A DNA stretch of 64,000 bases. It comes from Candidatus Poribacteria bacterium (GTDB lineage Bacteria; Poribacteria; WGA-4E; WGA-3G). Both the position numbers and the translations under genes were made by a program. Under the pieces are notes generated by a model. It worked only from the letters and a program-made list of their open reading frames with translations, was not told where the DNA came from and ran no database searches. Every line of letters begins with the position of its first letter. The stretch's first letter is position 1. Positions 8,455-17,497 of the stretch are shown piece after piece. The stretch is from NCBI GenBank assembly GCA_028821605.1, contig JAPPFM010000048.1, positions 1 to 64,000 of the forward strand, given 5' to 3'.

Positions 8455-9720
8455 CTAAGGCGATGCTTCCCACACGGGCCAATCATTCTCCTGTAGCTGC
8501 TTGAATAACTTATCAAAGGCTTCACTACCGTCATCTTCCCATTCATCCAGACGCACACCTGGGGCATAAGATTCGTCTACACCCTGTTTCATGAGGCGTT
8601 CCGCCTGCTGTAGGTTTCGGTAATAATGTTTTACGCCACCCGGTAAGGTGACAACGGAGATATGCCTATCCCATTCCAGTTCTGGTGTTTGGCTGTATCT
8701 TTTCACAGCATCCTCATCTAACGCGACCCCTAAACCATGACCTTCTGGCACTTGCATAAATCCGCGCTGAACTTTGTGCGGTGTGAGAATCAAGTCGTCT
8801 TCGTAGGCGTGACTCGCAGTGACACCGGGCAGTGTAGCTGTCGGCATAACGGCTCCGAGATGACACGCGAACGCTGCCGTAATACCGGTGCCGACATACT
8901 GTAGCAGAATTGGTGTATTCGCGGCGGCGAAAGCCCACCCCGATGCCAACGCACTTTTGACACTTTCGTGGCTACATAACGCACCGTCAAAATCACCCGC
9001 CCGCAGTCCAATCCATGGACCCGAAGGTTGACGCGACGCGCCTTCGCGGATAACGCCGACCCCGTGTAGATAAAACGGAATCCGAATCTCTTGATGCAAC
9101 CGCCGCCACCCCTCTACATCGTAAGCGAAAATCGGTTCTTCGAGACCTTTAACGACAGGAATCTTCTCCAATTCGCGTAGGATAGGCAATGCCTTCTCAA
9201 CGTTGATTAAAGAACCGTTGAAGTCAAACTCCACCCGGAAGTCTGGCGGCGCGACCTCCTGAATTGCGTTTGACTGTTCAACAACATCGTAAAAAGCGCG
9301 TGCCTTACACTTGAGACCGCGGTATCCACGTTCAGCAGCGACCTGGACCTCAGCAGCAGTGTCTTCAGGAGACATGCACGGCATCCACCACCCCATCGCA
9401 ACCCATTGCCGAACCTGTTGTCCCATCAGTTTCCACACTGGCAAGCCGAGGTGTTTCCCCATTAGGTCGTAGCACGCCATATCGAGGTTAAAACGCCCTT
9501 CACCCATGACATGGTCGAATGGGTTTGTGCCAAGATAGGTGTCCAATACATCCTGATCAAACGGCGGTCCTGGATTTTCTCCGAGACCGACGAGACAGGT
9601 ATCGGTATAGAATTTGTAGACCGTGACCAACTCGGTCATCGCGAAGTGGTAATATCTTTTACGAATCCGTTCCTCGTAAGGCACACGCAATGGAATTGCT
9701 TCAATCTCAGTAATTTTCAT
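8455..9720 (-). CDS. Enolase-superfamily enzyme (mandelate racemase/muconate lactonizing type)
   Basis: A 421-residue member of the enolase superfamily, with the N-terminal capping domain (KITEIEAIPLRVPYEERIRK) and the C-terminal barrel. The K-x-K catalytic motif is in GLKCKARAF, a metal-binding aspartate in VEFDFNGS and a glutamate in KGLEEPIF. The family abstracts a proton alpha to a carboxylate, usually of sugar acids; the substrate is not predictable here. The long insertion around VGVIREGASRQPSGPW replaces the usual pattern after the second metal ligand. It starts at ATG 9720. Confidence 0.9.
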   Translation of the reverse strand: MKITEIEAIPLRVPYEERIRKRYYHFAMTELVTVYKFYTDTCLVGLGENPGPPFDQDVLDTYLGTNPFDHVMGEGRFNLDMACYDLMGKHLGLPVWKLMGQQVRQWVAMGWWMPCMSPEDTAAEVQVAAERGYRGLKCKARAFYDVVEQSNAIQEVAPPDFRVEFDFNGSLINVEKALPILRELEKIPVVKGLEEPIFAYDVEGWRRLHQEIRIPFYLHGVGVIREGASRQPSGPWIGLRAGDFDGALCSHESVKSALASGWAFAAANTPILLQYVGTGITAAFACHLGAVMPTATLPGVTASHAYEDDLILTPHKVQRGFMQVPEGHGLGVALDEDAVKRYSQTPELEWDRHISVVTLPGGVKHYYRNLQQAERLMKQGVDESYAPGVRLDEWEDDGSEAFDKLFKQLQENDWPVWEASP

Positions 9721-10107
9721 TGAAGAAATTAGGCAAAGGACCGAATGGATTGCCTATCTCCTTGTATTCTGGGTAACTATCTTTCGCTTTAGATTATTCC
9801 TACTGTTTTTGCGTCCTCAGTATTCTATCAAAGCCAGTGAATAGAGTCAAAACTAAAATGCTAAAATCGGTTTACTCTTCTTCCCGGAGGTGTGGAATTC
9901 TGTAATTACATGCATGTTCCGTCCGAAACAGTGTGCCAAAAGTATTTTATCATACACCTTGCCACCTGAAAAGATTTGCTTTTTTAGGTTAAGGTGTAGT
10001 ACAATTGAAGTGGGTAGTTGATGTTACAGGAAAAGTAGAAAAGGTTAAGCAACAACAGAATACCTGAACTTTTACCTCAGACAATAGACAAGTGAGGGAG
10101 ATTCCAA
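9721..10107. other. Gene-free stretch between the enolase-family gene and hicBA
   Basis: No coding potential was seen. It holds the upstream region of the minus-strand enolase-family gene and, near 9976-10005, the promoter assigned to hicBA. Confidence 0.6.
9976..10005 (+). promoter_or_regulatory. Predicted hicBA promoter
   Basis: TTGCTT (9976-9981), an 18-base spacer, TACAAT (10000-10005), 102 bases upstream of the antitoxin gene. Confidence 0.5.
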
Positions 10108-10332
10108 ATGCAATCGTTCAAAATTATCGTTGAAAGGCACGAGGAAGGCTATGTTGCCTACCCGCTCGGTCTGAAAGGTATTGTCGTAGGAGAGGGGGAT
10201 ACCTACGAGGATGCTGTCGCTGACGCGACCGCTGCAATTAAATTCCACATTGAAACATTTGGGATAGAGGCACTTGAAATTGAAGAACCAGTCTTAGATG
10301 TTTTCATAACGGAAGCAGGTGTTACCGTTTGA
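10108..10332 (+). CDS. hicB: HicB-like antitoxin
   Basis: A 74-residue protein of the HicB-like/UPF0150 group. It has the typical start FKIIVERHEEGYVAYPLGLKG (partial RNase H-like fold) and the helix YEDAVADATAAIKFHIETF. There is no C-terminal DNA-binding domain, so autoregulation would need another part. It would neutralise the toxin encoded immediately downstream. Antitoxin-first order and the 1-base stop/start overlap with hicA support a cotranslated pair. A GAGGGAG RBS precedes ATG 10108. Confidence 0.9.
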   Translation: MQSFKIIVERHEEGYVAYPLGLKGIVVGEGDTYEDAVADATAAIKFHIETFGIEALEIEEPVLDVFITEAGVTV

Positions 10333-10571
10333 TGCGCCACTTTCCAGTTGATGTCCCGAAAGCTAAAGCGATTAGAACGTTGGAAAAGTTAGGCTTCCGT
10401 GTCATTCGTGAAGGAAATCATATTTCAATGGTACGGGAGAATCCAGATGGAAGCCGAACTCCATTAACTATGCCAAATCATCGTCGTATCAAAGGCACAA
10501 CTTTACGCCGAATCTGCACCCAATCAGGAATTTCCAGAGCCGATTTTCTGGAGGCTTATAAACAAGCATAA
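10332..10571 (+). CDS. hicA: HicA-like mRNA interferase toxin
   Basis: A 79-residue HicA/YcfA-type toxin with a dsRNA-binding-like fold. The catalytic G-x-H element is in REGNHISMVRE, and the C-terminal KGTTLRRICTQSGIS is typical. The family cleaves mRNA when free of HicB. Start ATG 10332 overlaps the hicB stop in a TGATG; a TTG one codon earlier is also in frame. It is a complete, apparently intact pair. Confidence 0.92.
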   Translation: MRHFPVDVPKAKAIRTLEKLGFRVIREGNHISMVRENPDGSRTPLTMPNHRRIKGTTLRRICTQSGISRADFLEAYKQA

Positions 10572-10710
10572 ACCTCACGGTCCCAGTTGTGCCTTCGCGG
10601 AGTGAACATTGAAAAATCGGTCAGGATTTCTCCAAATTTTATTCTCCAGTTATCATGGTCAGCGGTTTCGTCGGGTGTGATTCACCACTTTCTACCAGAG
10701 GTGGACTATA

Positions 10711-11310
10711 ATGGCATTTAGTGATTTCAAACAGATCTCTGAAGTCCAAGAAAAATTTAGAATCAAATACACAGCAAATGATTTTTTTAAAGTTGAGGAA
10801 GTAAGTCCCCCAGCACAATTTTTGCAAGAATTTAAGTTTACCATGGAAAACATCAACGTTTTCTCCTCTGAGGCATCACGCTGTGAAGCAATTATCTTTC
10901 CTGTTTTAAGGGAGGCATACAAAGCATACGCCGACACTTACGCGCTCTGGATAAGGCAACCGATCACCTATGATGAAACCTTGAGCGGCACACCGGACTA
11001 CCTCGTCGCTACAAAATCCGAACTGGGCATGACTGTTGTCGGAACACCGTTGATAATATTGGTTGAGGCAAAGAAGAACGACTTTGAACAAGGGTGGGGG
11101 CAGTGCTTAGCGGAGTTAGTTGCCGCTCAAAAAATAAACGATGATCTGGATACTCCGGTGTACGGTATTGTGAGCGATGGAGAACGGTGGCAATTTGGGA
11201 AACTTACCGGCGATGCCTTTACCCAAAACAGAACGAACTTTAGCATAGATAACTTGCCAACCCTATTTGGAGCAATTGATGTCGTCTTCAAAGCAGTAAG
11301 CAGGGCATAG
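10711..11310 (+). CDS. PD-(D/E)XK-like nuclease-fold protein of unknown role
   Basis: A 199-residue protein. The segment SGTPDYLVAT followed by PLIILVEAKKNDFEQGWGQ gives a PD...ExK core (D, then E-A-K) with the following helix, as in restriction-type nuclease folds and type I R-subunit N-termini. There are no helicase or specificity domains, and no methyltransferase nearby. Such stand-alone proteins are frequent in cyanobacteria and other genomes without a known function. It sits between hicBA and a small coiled-coil protein. Start ATG 10711 has a weak upstream GAGG. Confidence 0.8.
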   Translation: MAFSDFKQISEVQEKFRIKYTANDFFKVEEVSPPAQFLQEFKFTMENINVFSSEASRCEAIIFPVLREAYKAYADTYALWIRQPITYDETLSGTPDYLVATKSELGMTVVGTPLIILVEAKKNDFEQGWGQCLAELVAAQKINDDLDTPVYGIVSDGERWQFGKLTGDAFTQNRTNFSIDNLPTLFGAIDVVFKAVSRA

Positions 11311-11362
11311 TAATTGTGGGTTTTACTATAATGTTTGTGAATGATATAAGGGGATGTTTCTC

Positions 11363-11662
11363 ATGACAGAGACACTTGAAGCATTAGCAAGAAAGGTAAA
11401 TCAGTTAGAAAAGGTGGTTGCTGAGATGACGGTGCAACTCGCCCAGGTCGTTGATGCATCAATGCCTACGGAACCGAAGGGGCACAAAACAACGGATGAG
11501 CAGTATGAGGCACAAGCCATCCAGAAAATGCGTGAACATCTCGGAATTGCCGATATAGAACTCATGCCGCTTGAAGAACTTCGCAAGAGTATGGCACGCC
11601 ACGGCATTCGCGCAGAGGATAACGAGTTTAGCCGCGCGATTATTGAAGAACGTGGGAAATAG
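11363..11662 (+). CDS. Small coiled-coil protein, function unknown
   Basis: A 99-residue protein, not recognised. Residues 1-30 (LEALARKVNQLEKVVAEMTV) form a probable coiled coil with leucine heptads. The middle is polar and the C-terminus is charged (SRAIIEERGK). ATG 11363 is preferred over ATG 11354 because AAGGGG at 11348-11353 is 9 bases upstream. It follows the PD-(D/E)XK-like gene by 52 bases on the same strand. Confidence 0.6.
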   Translation: MTETLEALARKVNQLEKVVAEMTVQLAQVVDASMPTEPKGHKTTDEQYEAQAIQKMREHLGIADIELMPLEELRKSMARHGIRAEDNEFSRAIIEERGK

Positions 11663-11754
11663 ATGTGTATTATTCCTATAACCGATTCACAACAGGTGTT
11701 GATGAATTGGGTCGCTACCCAATAAACCAACCAAATAGAGAACTCTCTTGTGAT

Positions 11755-12828
11755 TTAAGGAACCAACTGCACCTTAATCGAATCCGAACCTTTCTGAACC
11801 ATCTCAAACCCTGTAATATAGTCCTCCAACGGCAGTTGATGTGTTACGATATGCTCAACCTCGATTAGTCCACGATGGATATAATCAATCGCCAACGGAT
11901 ACGCATACGGTCCCAAATGTGAGCCGTGGATATTCAACTCTTTCGTGTCGCCGATGATTGTCCAATCTACGGTGACAGGCTCTCGCATGACGCTGAATTC
12001 AACGAAGGTGCCTGCCTTCCGAATCATGTGCAGCCCCTGTTCAACCGCCTTCGGATGTCCTGTTGCCTCAATATATACATCGCACCCGTAGCCCTCCGTG
12101 AGGTCTAACACCTCTTGGACAGCATCGGTTTCTGATGGGTTAATCCCGATATCTGCTCCCAACTTCTTGGCAACCTCTAACCGGTTCGGCATCAGGTCAA
12201 TAGCGATAAGCACACCCGGATTTTTCAACTTCGCCGCGCCAATCATTCCAAGCCCAAGCGTGCCTGCACCCGCAACTACGACAACATCACCAAACTCAAT
12301 GTTGCCACGTTGGACAGCGTGAATGGAGCAAGCGAGCGGTTCAACTACTGCCGCATTTGCTATCGGAATATCGGAAGGGACTTTGTAGACAAGCGAGCGT
12401 GCCGGAAATTTCATATAGTCCGCCATCCCACCGTTGACGACCGGTTGAAACCCGTAGATATTATGGACTTGGCAGAGCCAATACTTTCCCGTTCGACAAT
12501 ACCGACACTCCCAACACGGAACGATCTGCTCCGCAATAGCGCGATCACCGATTTCAAGTTTGTATTTTTCGCCTGCTCCTGGACCGAGTTCTACGACTTC
12601 ACCGATGAATTCGTGTCCAGCGATAACGGGTGCCTCCACATACGGCTGACGGTGTTCGTCACCCCAGAAAAGTGGCGCGCCTGTGTAGCACTTGATGTCA
12701 CTGGCACAAACGCCGCACGCGTTTACCTTAATAACAACTTCACCGGGACCTGCCTCCGGCATCAAGACCTCTTCGAGACGATAATCCCACGGTTCGCGAC
12801 ACATAATCGCACGCATCGTTTTCGACAT
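11755..12828 (-). CDS. Zinc-dependent alcohol dehydrogenase family (MDR) protein
   Basis: A 357-residue medium-chain dehydrogenase. Catalytic zinc ligands are visible in ACGVCASD and AGHEFIGE. The four structural-zinc cysteines are in CWECRYCRTGKYWLC. The nucleotide-binding motif is VVVAGAGTLGLGMIG. It resembles threonine or polyol dehydrogenases, but the substrate is undetermined. AAGGAG lies upstream of ATG 12828. The start region is immediately preceded by a dispersed repeat. Confidence 0.92.
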   Translation of the reverse strand: MSKTMRAIMCREPWDYRLEEVLMPEAGPGEVVIKVNACGVCASDIKCYTGAPLFWGDEHRQPYVEAPVIAGHEFIGEVVELGPGAGEKYKLEIGDRAIAEQIVPCWECRYCRTGKYWLCQVHNIYGFQPVVNGGMADYMKFPARSLVYKVPSDIPIANAAVVEPLACSIHAVQRGNIEFGDVVVVAGAGTLGLGMIGAAKLKNPGVLIAIDLMPNRLEVAKKLGADIGINPSETDAVQEVLDLTEGYGCDVYIEATGHPKAVEQGLHMIRKAGTFVEFSVMREPVTVDWTIIGDTKELNIHGSHLGPYAYPLAIDYIHRGLIEVEHIVTHQLPLEDYITGFEMVQKGSDSIKVQLVP

Positions 12829-12860
12829 TCAGAATCTCCTTACGGAATTCACAGTAGCAT

Positions 12861-13117
12861 CGTAGGTGTTTTTGCTTGGGTGTTTCCGTCAGGTTGAGCG
12901 GAACCCAGAAAAATGATACAGACACCCCAAGTCCATTTTAACAACGCCACACCATCCTATCAATCAAGAAGGTAAAGAAACCCAACGGAAACCTGCCATG
13001 TTTGTAGCAAAGAACGTTGAGTTTCGCTGGATTTCTCTATGTCTATGCGGGTGTATCAGGTTTGATGTATTTTGAAATATCCACCCTTGGTTTTCAACCC
13101 CGCTCAACCCAACCTAC
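12861..13117. repeat. MITE-like dispersed element
   Basis: The stretch begins CGTAGGTG and ends CAACCCAACCTAC. Inner inverted repeats GGTTGAGCGG (12892-12901) and CCGCTCAACC (13100-13109) match exactly. The right half resembles the right end of the 39120-39364 element. No ORF is present. This accounts for most of the gene-free interval 12829-13193. Confidence 0.6.
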
Positions 13118-13193
13118 AGGATTTGGCGTACTCCAAGGAGTGGTGAATTGTTACATCAAGACCTCTTAACTGAAAACTGAAAACCGATAACTA

Positions 13194-13706
13194 TTAAATG
13201 TGGTGCAAGATGTGATAAGCGGCGATACCGAGTGAGACGTGGACGTTTAGGGATGCTCCGGCTCCATACATCGGAAGATAAATTACCATATCGCAGACGG
13301 CAAGCGTCCGCTTCGTTACGCCGTGGTCCTCGTGTCCCACGATGAGACAGATTTTATCGGGATAGTCTACCTCATCATAGCGAACTGACTGTGCGGTGAC
13401 TTCTAAAGCGCAACTCGTGTAACCATCAGATTTGAGTGATACGATAGCATCTGCCGCCTGCTCTGTATACCGCCATTTTACGCGTCGGTGCTTGCCTCGT
13501 CCCACTTTGCGCACCAATGGATGCGGCGGTTGCGCGCTGATACCCGTCAGGATCACTTCTTTCACGCGGCACGCGTCCGCTATCCGAAATGCCGAACCGA
13601 CATTGATCGGGTCTTGCACGTCTTGTAGGATAAAAACCAGTTCTTTTTCTGGCGGTTCCGCCTGCTTCAGAAAATCTTTGAGCGGTTTGCCGCGTAGTTG
13701 CTTCAT
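13194..13706 (-). CDS. TrmH/SpoU-family RNA 2'-O-methyltransferase
   Basis: A 170-residue SPOUT methyltransferase. The three SpoU motifs are in order: NVGSAFRIADA, LIVGHEDHGV, and IYLPMYGAGASLNVHVSLG (the SAM-binding trefoil knot). It lacks the N-terminal L30e-like substrate-binding domain of larger RlmB-type enzymes, so it is TrmH/TrmL-sized. It probably methylates a ribose in tRNA or rRNA; the target is unknown. The aldo/keto reductase upstream on the same strand is 46 bases away. Confidence 0.9.
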   Translation of the reverse strand: MKQLRGKPLKDFLKQAEPPEKELVFILQDVQDPINVGSAFRIADACRVKEVILTGISAQPPHPLVRKVGRGKHRRVKWRYTEQAADAIVSLKSDGYTSCALEVTAQSVRYDEVDYPDKICLIVGHEDHGVTKRTLAVCDMVIYLPMYGAGASLNVHVSLGIAAYHILHHI

Positions 13707-13752
13707 ATCTGATAGAAACGTCGGGGTAACAAACCCTCCTACAAGAGATAGA

Positions 13753-14529
13753 TTATGCTGCCTTATGCTGTATCAAGCGTCGCCTTGCGCTGGCACGTGC
13801 AAGTTCGACATCCAACGTGATATGGCGGTAATCACTAATACCGAGATTGATCGCATGTGCCGTTTCAAGGTTAAAACCCCACTCAATCCATTCCGGCATG
13901 TCTGCCTCTGGAATATCACCTGCGACGATAACCTTCATGATACTGATACCTTTACCGAGCGAATACGCGCGTTCAATGTATTCAAGGTGTCTGTCAAAGG
14001 GACCCCCCTCTAACATTTTGCCTTCTTTGTTCGCTGTCGTCAGGATGACTTCAAGTTCTGGATGGTCGATCACCGCATCCATCACGGGACCTGTGTAGAT
14101 ATGCGTAGAACAACCGATAACTCGGATTTTGCCAGCCGCCTTCGCTTCTCGAAACGCGTCCAACGCACCCTCTCGCGATGCCAAATCTTCGGGTGAAGAG
14201 ATACCGTGCAGCAATAAGACATCTATGTAATCCGTTTGCAACTCCTTGAGTGAACGCGCAATGCTCGCGGAGGCACCTTCGTAGTCTTTCGCACCCGTTT
14301 TCGTTTGAATGACAACCTCGTGTCGATAAATATGACGTACTGCCTCTCCGAGATGCGGTTGACTTCCATAACCCTCAGCAGTATCCCAGAACGTAATCCC
14401 TTCGTCAAGAGCCTTCAACATCAGTTTGCCACCGGCTTCGTAACTATCGCAGGTGTTATTGAGATGTCCCGCACCGAAGCAGAGCCTTGAGATTTCTAAA
14501 CCCGTTTTTCCATAAGTTAAATATTCCAT
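13753..14529 (-). CDS. Aldo/keto reductase family protein
   Basis: A 258-residue NAD(P)H-dependent reductase, shorter than the usual 280-330. Catalytic D and Y occur in FWDTAEGYGS, the lysine in VIQTKTGAK, and the histidine in YIDVLLLHGIS. The C-terminal cofactor region (INLGISDYRHI) is atypical and compact. The substrate is unknown. It probably forms a unit with the TrmH-family gene downstream. Confidence 0.88.
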   Translation of the reverse strand: MEYLTYGKTGLEISRLCFGAGHLNNTCDSYEAGGKLMLKALDEGITFWDTAEGYGSQPHLGEAVRHIYRHEVVIQTKTGAKDYEGASASIARSLKELQTDYIDVLLLHGISSPEDLASREGALDAFREAKAAGKIRVIGCSTHIYTGPVMDAVIDHPELEVILTTANKEGKMLEGGPFDRHLEYIERAYSLGKGISIMKVIVAGDIPEADMPEWIEWGFNLETAHAINLGISDYRHITLDVELARASARRRLIQHKAA

Positions 14530-14674
14530 GGTGTCCTCCAGCTGCTATCCTATTCAATAGACGTTTTGGCGTAACTTGCGAGCTAAAAAAGTGCAACAAT
14601 GATTCCATAAACTGATTTAGATGTTCTTTAATGTACTGTAACCGAATTTTGCCTAAAAATGCAACTCTTTTTTC

Positions 14675-14703
14675 TTGGAAACAAACCAGTTTTCAGGTAT
14701 CAT
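14675..14703 (+). promoter_or_regulatory. Predicted promoter for the nagA-TPR-VCBS operon
   Basis: TTGGAA (14675-14680), a 17-base spacer, TATCAT (14698-14703), 53 bases upstream of the nagA-like start. Confidence 0.55.
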
Positions 14704-14756
14704 AAAGGCAAATACACAATTCACTAAGATTTTTTACCTCAAGATATTACCAAAAC

Positions 14757-15899
14757 ATGAAATTCAGTGGACAGACGCTTTTCAACAATACCCCTGTCGA
14801 AATTGCTGTTGCCGACGCACGCGTTCAGGAAATTCGTGAAGTTCCGTCAGTCAATAGCACGACCTGGGTTGCACCTGCCTTGGTAGACATCCAAGTGAAC
14901 GGTTTCGCCGGATTCGACCTCAATGTCGCTACCGTTACACCGGAAGATGTATGTGCGATGGTCCGCTCGCTATGGCAGGTCGGCACCGGATTCTTATGTC
15001 CGACGGTTGTGACGGGTTCTTTTGATGGCGTTTGCAATTCTCTTCGTGCTGTCGTAAAAGCGTGTGAAATGGATTCGCTTGTTGCGCATTCGGTACTTGG
15101 CATTCATCTTGAAGGACCCTATATCTCCACTGAAGATGGACCGCGAGGGGCACATCCATTAGAACATGTTCGGGAACCAGATTGGGACGAATTTCAGCGG
15201 TGGCAGGACATCGCTGATGGGCAGATCTCCATCGTAACCCTTGCGCCTGAGAAAAAGGGTGCCATCCCTTTTATAAAAAGGCTGGTTGCGAATGATATTG
15301 TTGTCGCATTGGGACATACCGATGCCTCAGCAAGTGATATTCAAGCAGCAATTGACGCTGGAGCGAGACTTTCCACACACCTCGGCAATGGGGCACACGC
15401 TCTAATCCGGCGGCATCCAAATTACATTTGGGAACAACTCGGTGCGGATCAACTCTGGGCAAGTCTCATCGTTGATGGGCATCATCTGCCACCGACCGTT
15501 GCCAAGTCGATGATGCGCGCTAAGACGCTTGATAGGTGTCTCCTCGTCAGCGATGCGGTCGCTCTGGCCGGAATGAAACCGGGTATTTATGAGTTTGCAG
15601 GAAAATCGGTCGAGCTGACGGCGGATCGGTGTGTCCGGTTGGTTGGAACTGAATACCTCGCTGGTTCTGCTATTGAGTTGGCGCGTGGTATCGAGAACAG
15701 TGTCCGGTTTGCAGGCATTTCGCTTGAAGAAGCGGTTTCGCTCGCTACGCTGCAACCGATGCGTCTTCTTGACGTGGAAGCACGCGTAGAAGCGAAGACG
15801 AATCTGATCCTCTTTGCGTGGGACGCGTCTCAATTCAAAATCAACCTGATCGCGACAATTGTTGGCGATGTGTTGGTGTATCATGCGGAGGCGAAGTGA
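14757..15899 (+). CDS. nagA: N-acetylglucosamine-6-phosphate deacetylase-like amidohydrolase
   Basis: A 380-residue amidohydrolase of the NagA family. The metal site glutamate is in HLEGPYIS, histidines are in ALGHTDASASD and STHLGNGAH, and the catalytic aspartate is in LLVSDAVALAG. NagA hydrolyses GlcNAc-6-phosphate to GlcN-6-phosphate and acetate in the cytosol. No nagB or sugar transporter is adjacent, so substrate assignment rests on family similarity. The stop overlaps the start of the TPR gene (ATGA at 15899), which implies translational coupling with exported-protein genes. That is an unusual partnership. Confidence 0.85.
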   Translation: MKFSGQTLFNNTPVEIAVADARVQEIREVPSVNSTTWVAPALVDIQVNGFAGFDLNVATVTPEDVCAMVRSLWQVGTGFLCPTVVTGSFDGVCNSLRAVVKACEMDSLVAHSVLGIHLEGPYISTEDGPRGAHPLEHVREPDWDEFQRWQDIADGQISIVTLAPEKKGAIPFIKRLVANDIVVALGHTDASASDIQAAIDAGARLSTHLGNGAHALIRRHPNYIWEQLGADQLWASLIVDGHHLPPTVAKSMMRAKTLDRCLLVSDAVALAGMKPGIYEFAGKSVELTADRCVRLVGTEYLAGSAIELARGIENSVRFAGISLEEAVSLATLQPMRLLDVEARVEAKTNLILFAWDASQFKINLIATIVGDVLVYHAEAK

Positions 15900-17497
15900 T
15901 GACACAAAGATCGGTTCGCTATAATAGCACCCACGTCTATATAGGAATTGTAGGTGGCCTTCTTGTTCTCTGTTCTACGGTATCACTTGCTGCACAGCAA
16001 ACCGATGACGAAGAATCCGCACATTATGCACGCGGGATGCGTGCAATGCAGTTAGGACTTTACGATGAAGCAATCGATGCCTTTCAGCGCGTTTTACAAT
16101 TGAACCCACAAAATGCCGAAGCGCACTGTGAACTAGGAGCAGTTTATAGGCTCAAGGAAAAAACCAACGACTCCATTGACGCATATCTCCGCGCTTTGGA
16201 ATTAACCGCTTCACCTCAAACGCACGGTGTTGCCCATCTCTGTTTGGCGCGGATTTACCATTCACAAGGCAGGTTCATAGACGCTGAAAAGCACGGGCAA
16301 CTTGCCGTTGATCTACTCCCCAAAATTGCCGAACCCTTTTTCCGGCTTGCGGATACTTATGTCCAGAGAGGAAAGTTGGCGTTGGCACAGCAAGCCTACC
16401 AGCGTGCACTTGCATTGGATGCAAACCTCGCGCCAGTCTACCAAGGATTGGGTAAGATTGCCTTCCTACAGAACAGGTTAGCGGAAGCCGTGCAGTATTA
16501 TCGGAAAGCCCTTACCCTGGCACCGTATCATGCTGAAACCTATTACAATCTTGCACTTGTTTATCGGCGTTTGGGACAAAATTCTGTAGAAGGAGTTTCT
16601 AACCCCGATACCTTACAGAATCTCGTGGAAGCAAAGAACCTGATGACATCTTTCCAACAGGTAAAAACCTATAACGAGCAAACAAACCGGTATCGCAGAC
16701 TTTTACTGGAGCAACCAACTGCGCTTGAACCACGTATGAAACTGGCTGAAGCACATATTGAGATTGGAAACCGTGAGGAAGCGATTCGTGCCTATCAGAT
16801 CGCAACTGCATTGCATCCCAAAACGCTTCCGCTCTACCACAATTTGGGTGGGCTTTACATGCAGGCAGGGCAATTGACGGAAGCAATCGCAGCTTTTCAA
16901 CAGGTGCTTCAACTTGACGATACTGACACTGAGGCGTACCTTCACCTCGGTTGGCTCCACGCTCGTCAACGCAAATTCACCGATGCCCAGACTTACCTCC
17001 AAACCGCAATTCAACGAGATAAAGATTTAATCCCTGCCTACTATGGACTCGCGGAGGTTTACGTGCAACAGCACCTGTTTACCGAAGCGATTGCCGTTTA
17101 CCAGCAATTGACAGTCATCCGTCCAAATGACGTAAAGGCGTGGGTGCGGCTGGGTGTACTTCAACTCAAACAGCAGCAGGTTTCGGATGCGATTTCCACC
17201 TTTACACAGGCGATCGCTGTGGATGGAAATTCTGCTGATGCGCATAACAATCTCGCGTGGCTTTATGCGACACAGGGTGAAGAACTGGAACGCGCCGTTG
17301 AATTGGCGGAACGCGCCGTTGAATTGGAGGCGAATGCCGCCCGCTTGGATACCCTTGCCTACGCATACTATCGCCACGGGGCATATACGAAAGCCAAGCA
17401 AGCTATCTTACGCGCAATCAACTTGGAACCGAACAATACTGCCTACAAAGAGCGTTTGAGCGAGATTCGACAAACGATGGAGGATACAAAAAAGTAA
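15899..17497 (+). CDS. Exported TPR-repeat protein
   Basis: A 532-residue protein. Start ATG 15899 overlaps the nagA stop and follows GGAGGCG; the frame is open from 15818 inside nagA, which is not a credible start. The N-terminus is a signal peptide (IGIVGGLLVLCSTVSLAAQ). The rest is about 11 tetratricopeptide repeats with the usual A-Y-x-x-L-G and P-x-x-A-x-A-x-x-N-L patterns. It overlaps the next gene in TAATG. The pairing with a VCBS/UnbV protein recalls ASPIC/UnbV gene pairs in other phyla; a role as a scaffold is inferred. Confidence 0.88.
   Translation: MTQRSVRYNSTHVYIGIVGGLLVLCSTVSLAAQQTDDEESAHYARGMRAMQLGLYDEAIDAFQRVLQLNPQNAEAHCELGAVYRLKEKTNDSIDAYLRALELTASPQTHGVAHLCLARIYHSQGRFIDAEKHGQLAVDLLPKIAEPFFRLADTYVQRGKLALAQQAYQRALALDANLAPVYQGLGKIAFLQNRLAEAVQYYRKALTLAPYHAETYYNLALVYRRLGQNSVEGVSNPDTLQNLVEAKNLMTSFQQVKTYNEQTNRYRRLLLEQPTALEPRMKLAEAHIEIGNREEAIRAYQIATALHPKTLPLYHNLGGLYMQAGQLTEAIAAFQQVLQLDDTDTEAYLHLGWLHARQRKFTDAQTYLQTAIQRDKDLIPAYYGLAEVYVQQHLFTEAIAVYQQLTVIRPNDVKAWVRLGVLQLKQQQVSDAISTFTQAIAVDGNSADAHNNLAWLYATQGEELERAVELAERAVELEANAARLDTLAYAYYRHGAYTKAKQAILRAINLEPNNTAYKERLSEIRQTMEDTKK

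Noticed and set aside
11665-11868. 67-residue plus-strand ORF
   Set aside because: Most of it is antisense to the 3' end of the dehydrogenase gene, with no RBS and no family similarity.
15818-15898. N-terminal extension of the TPR protein inside nagA
   Set aside because: It would hide the signal peptide; ATG 15899 with GGAGGCG is better.
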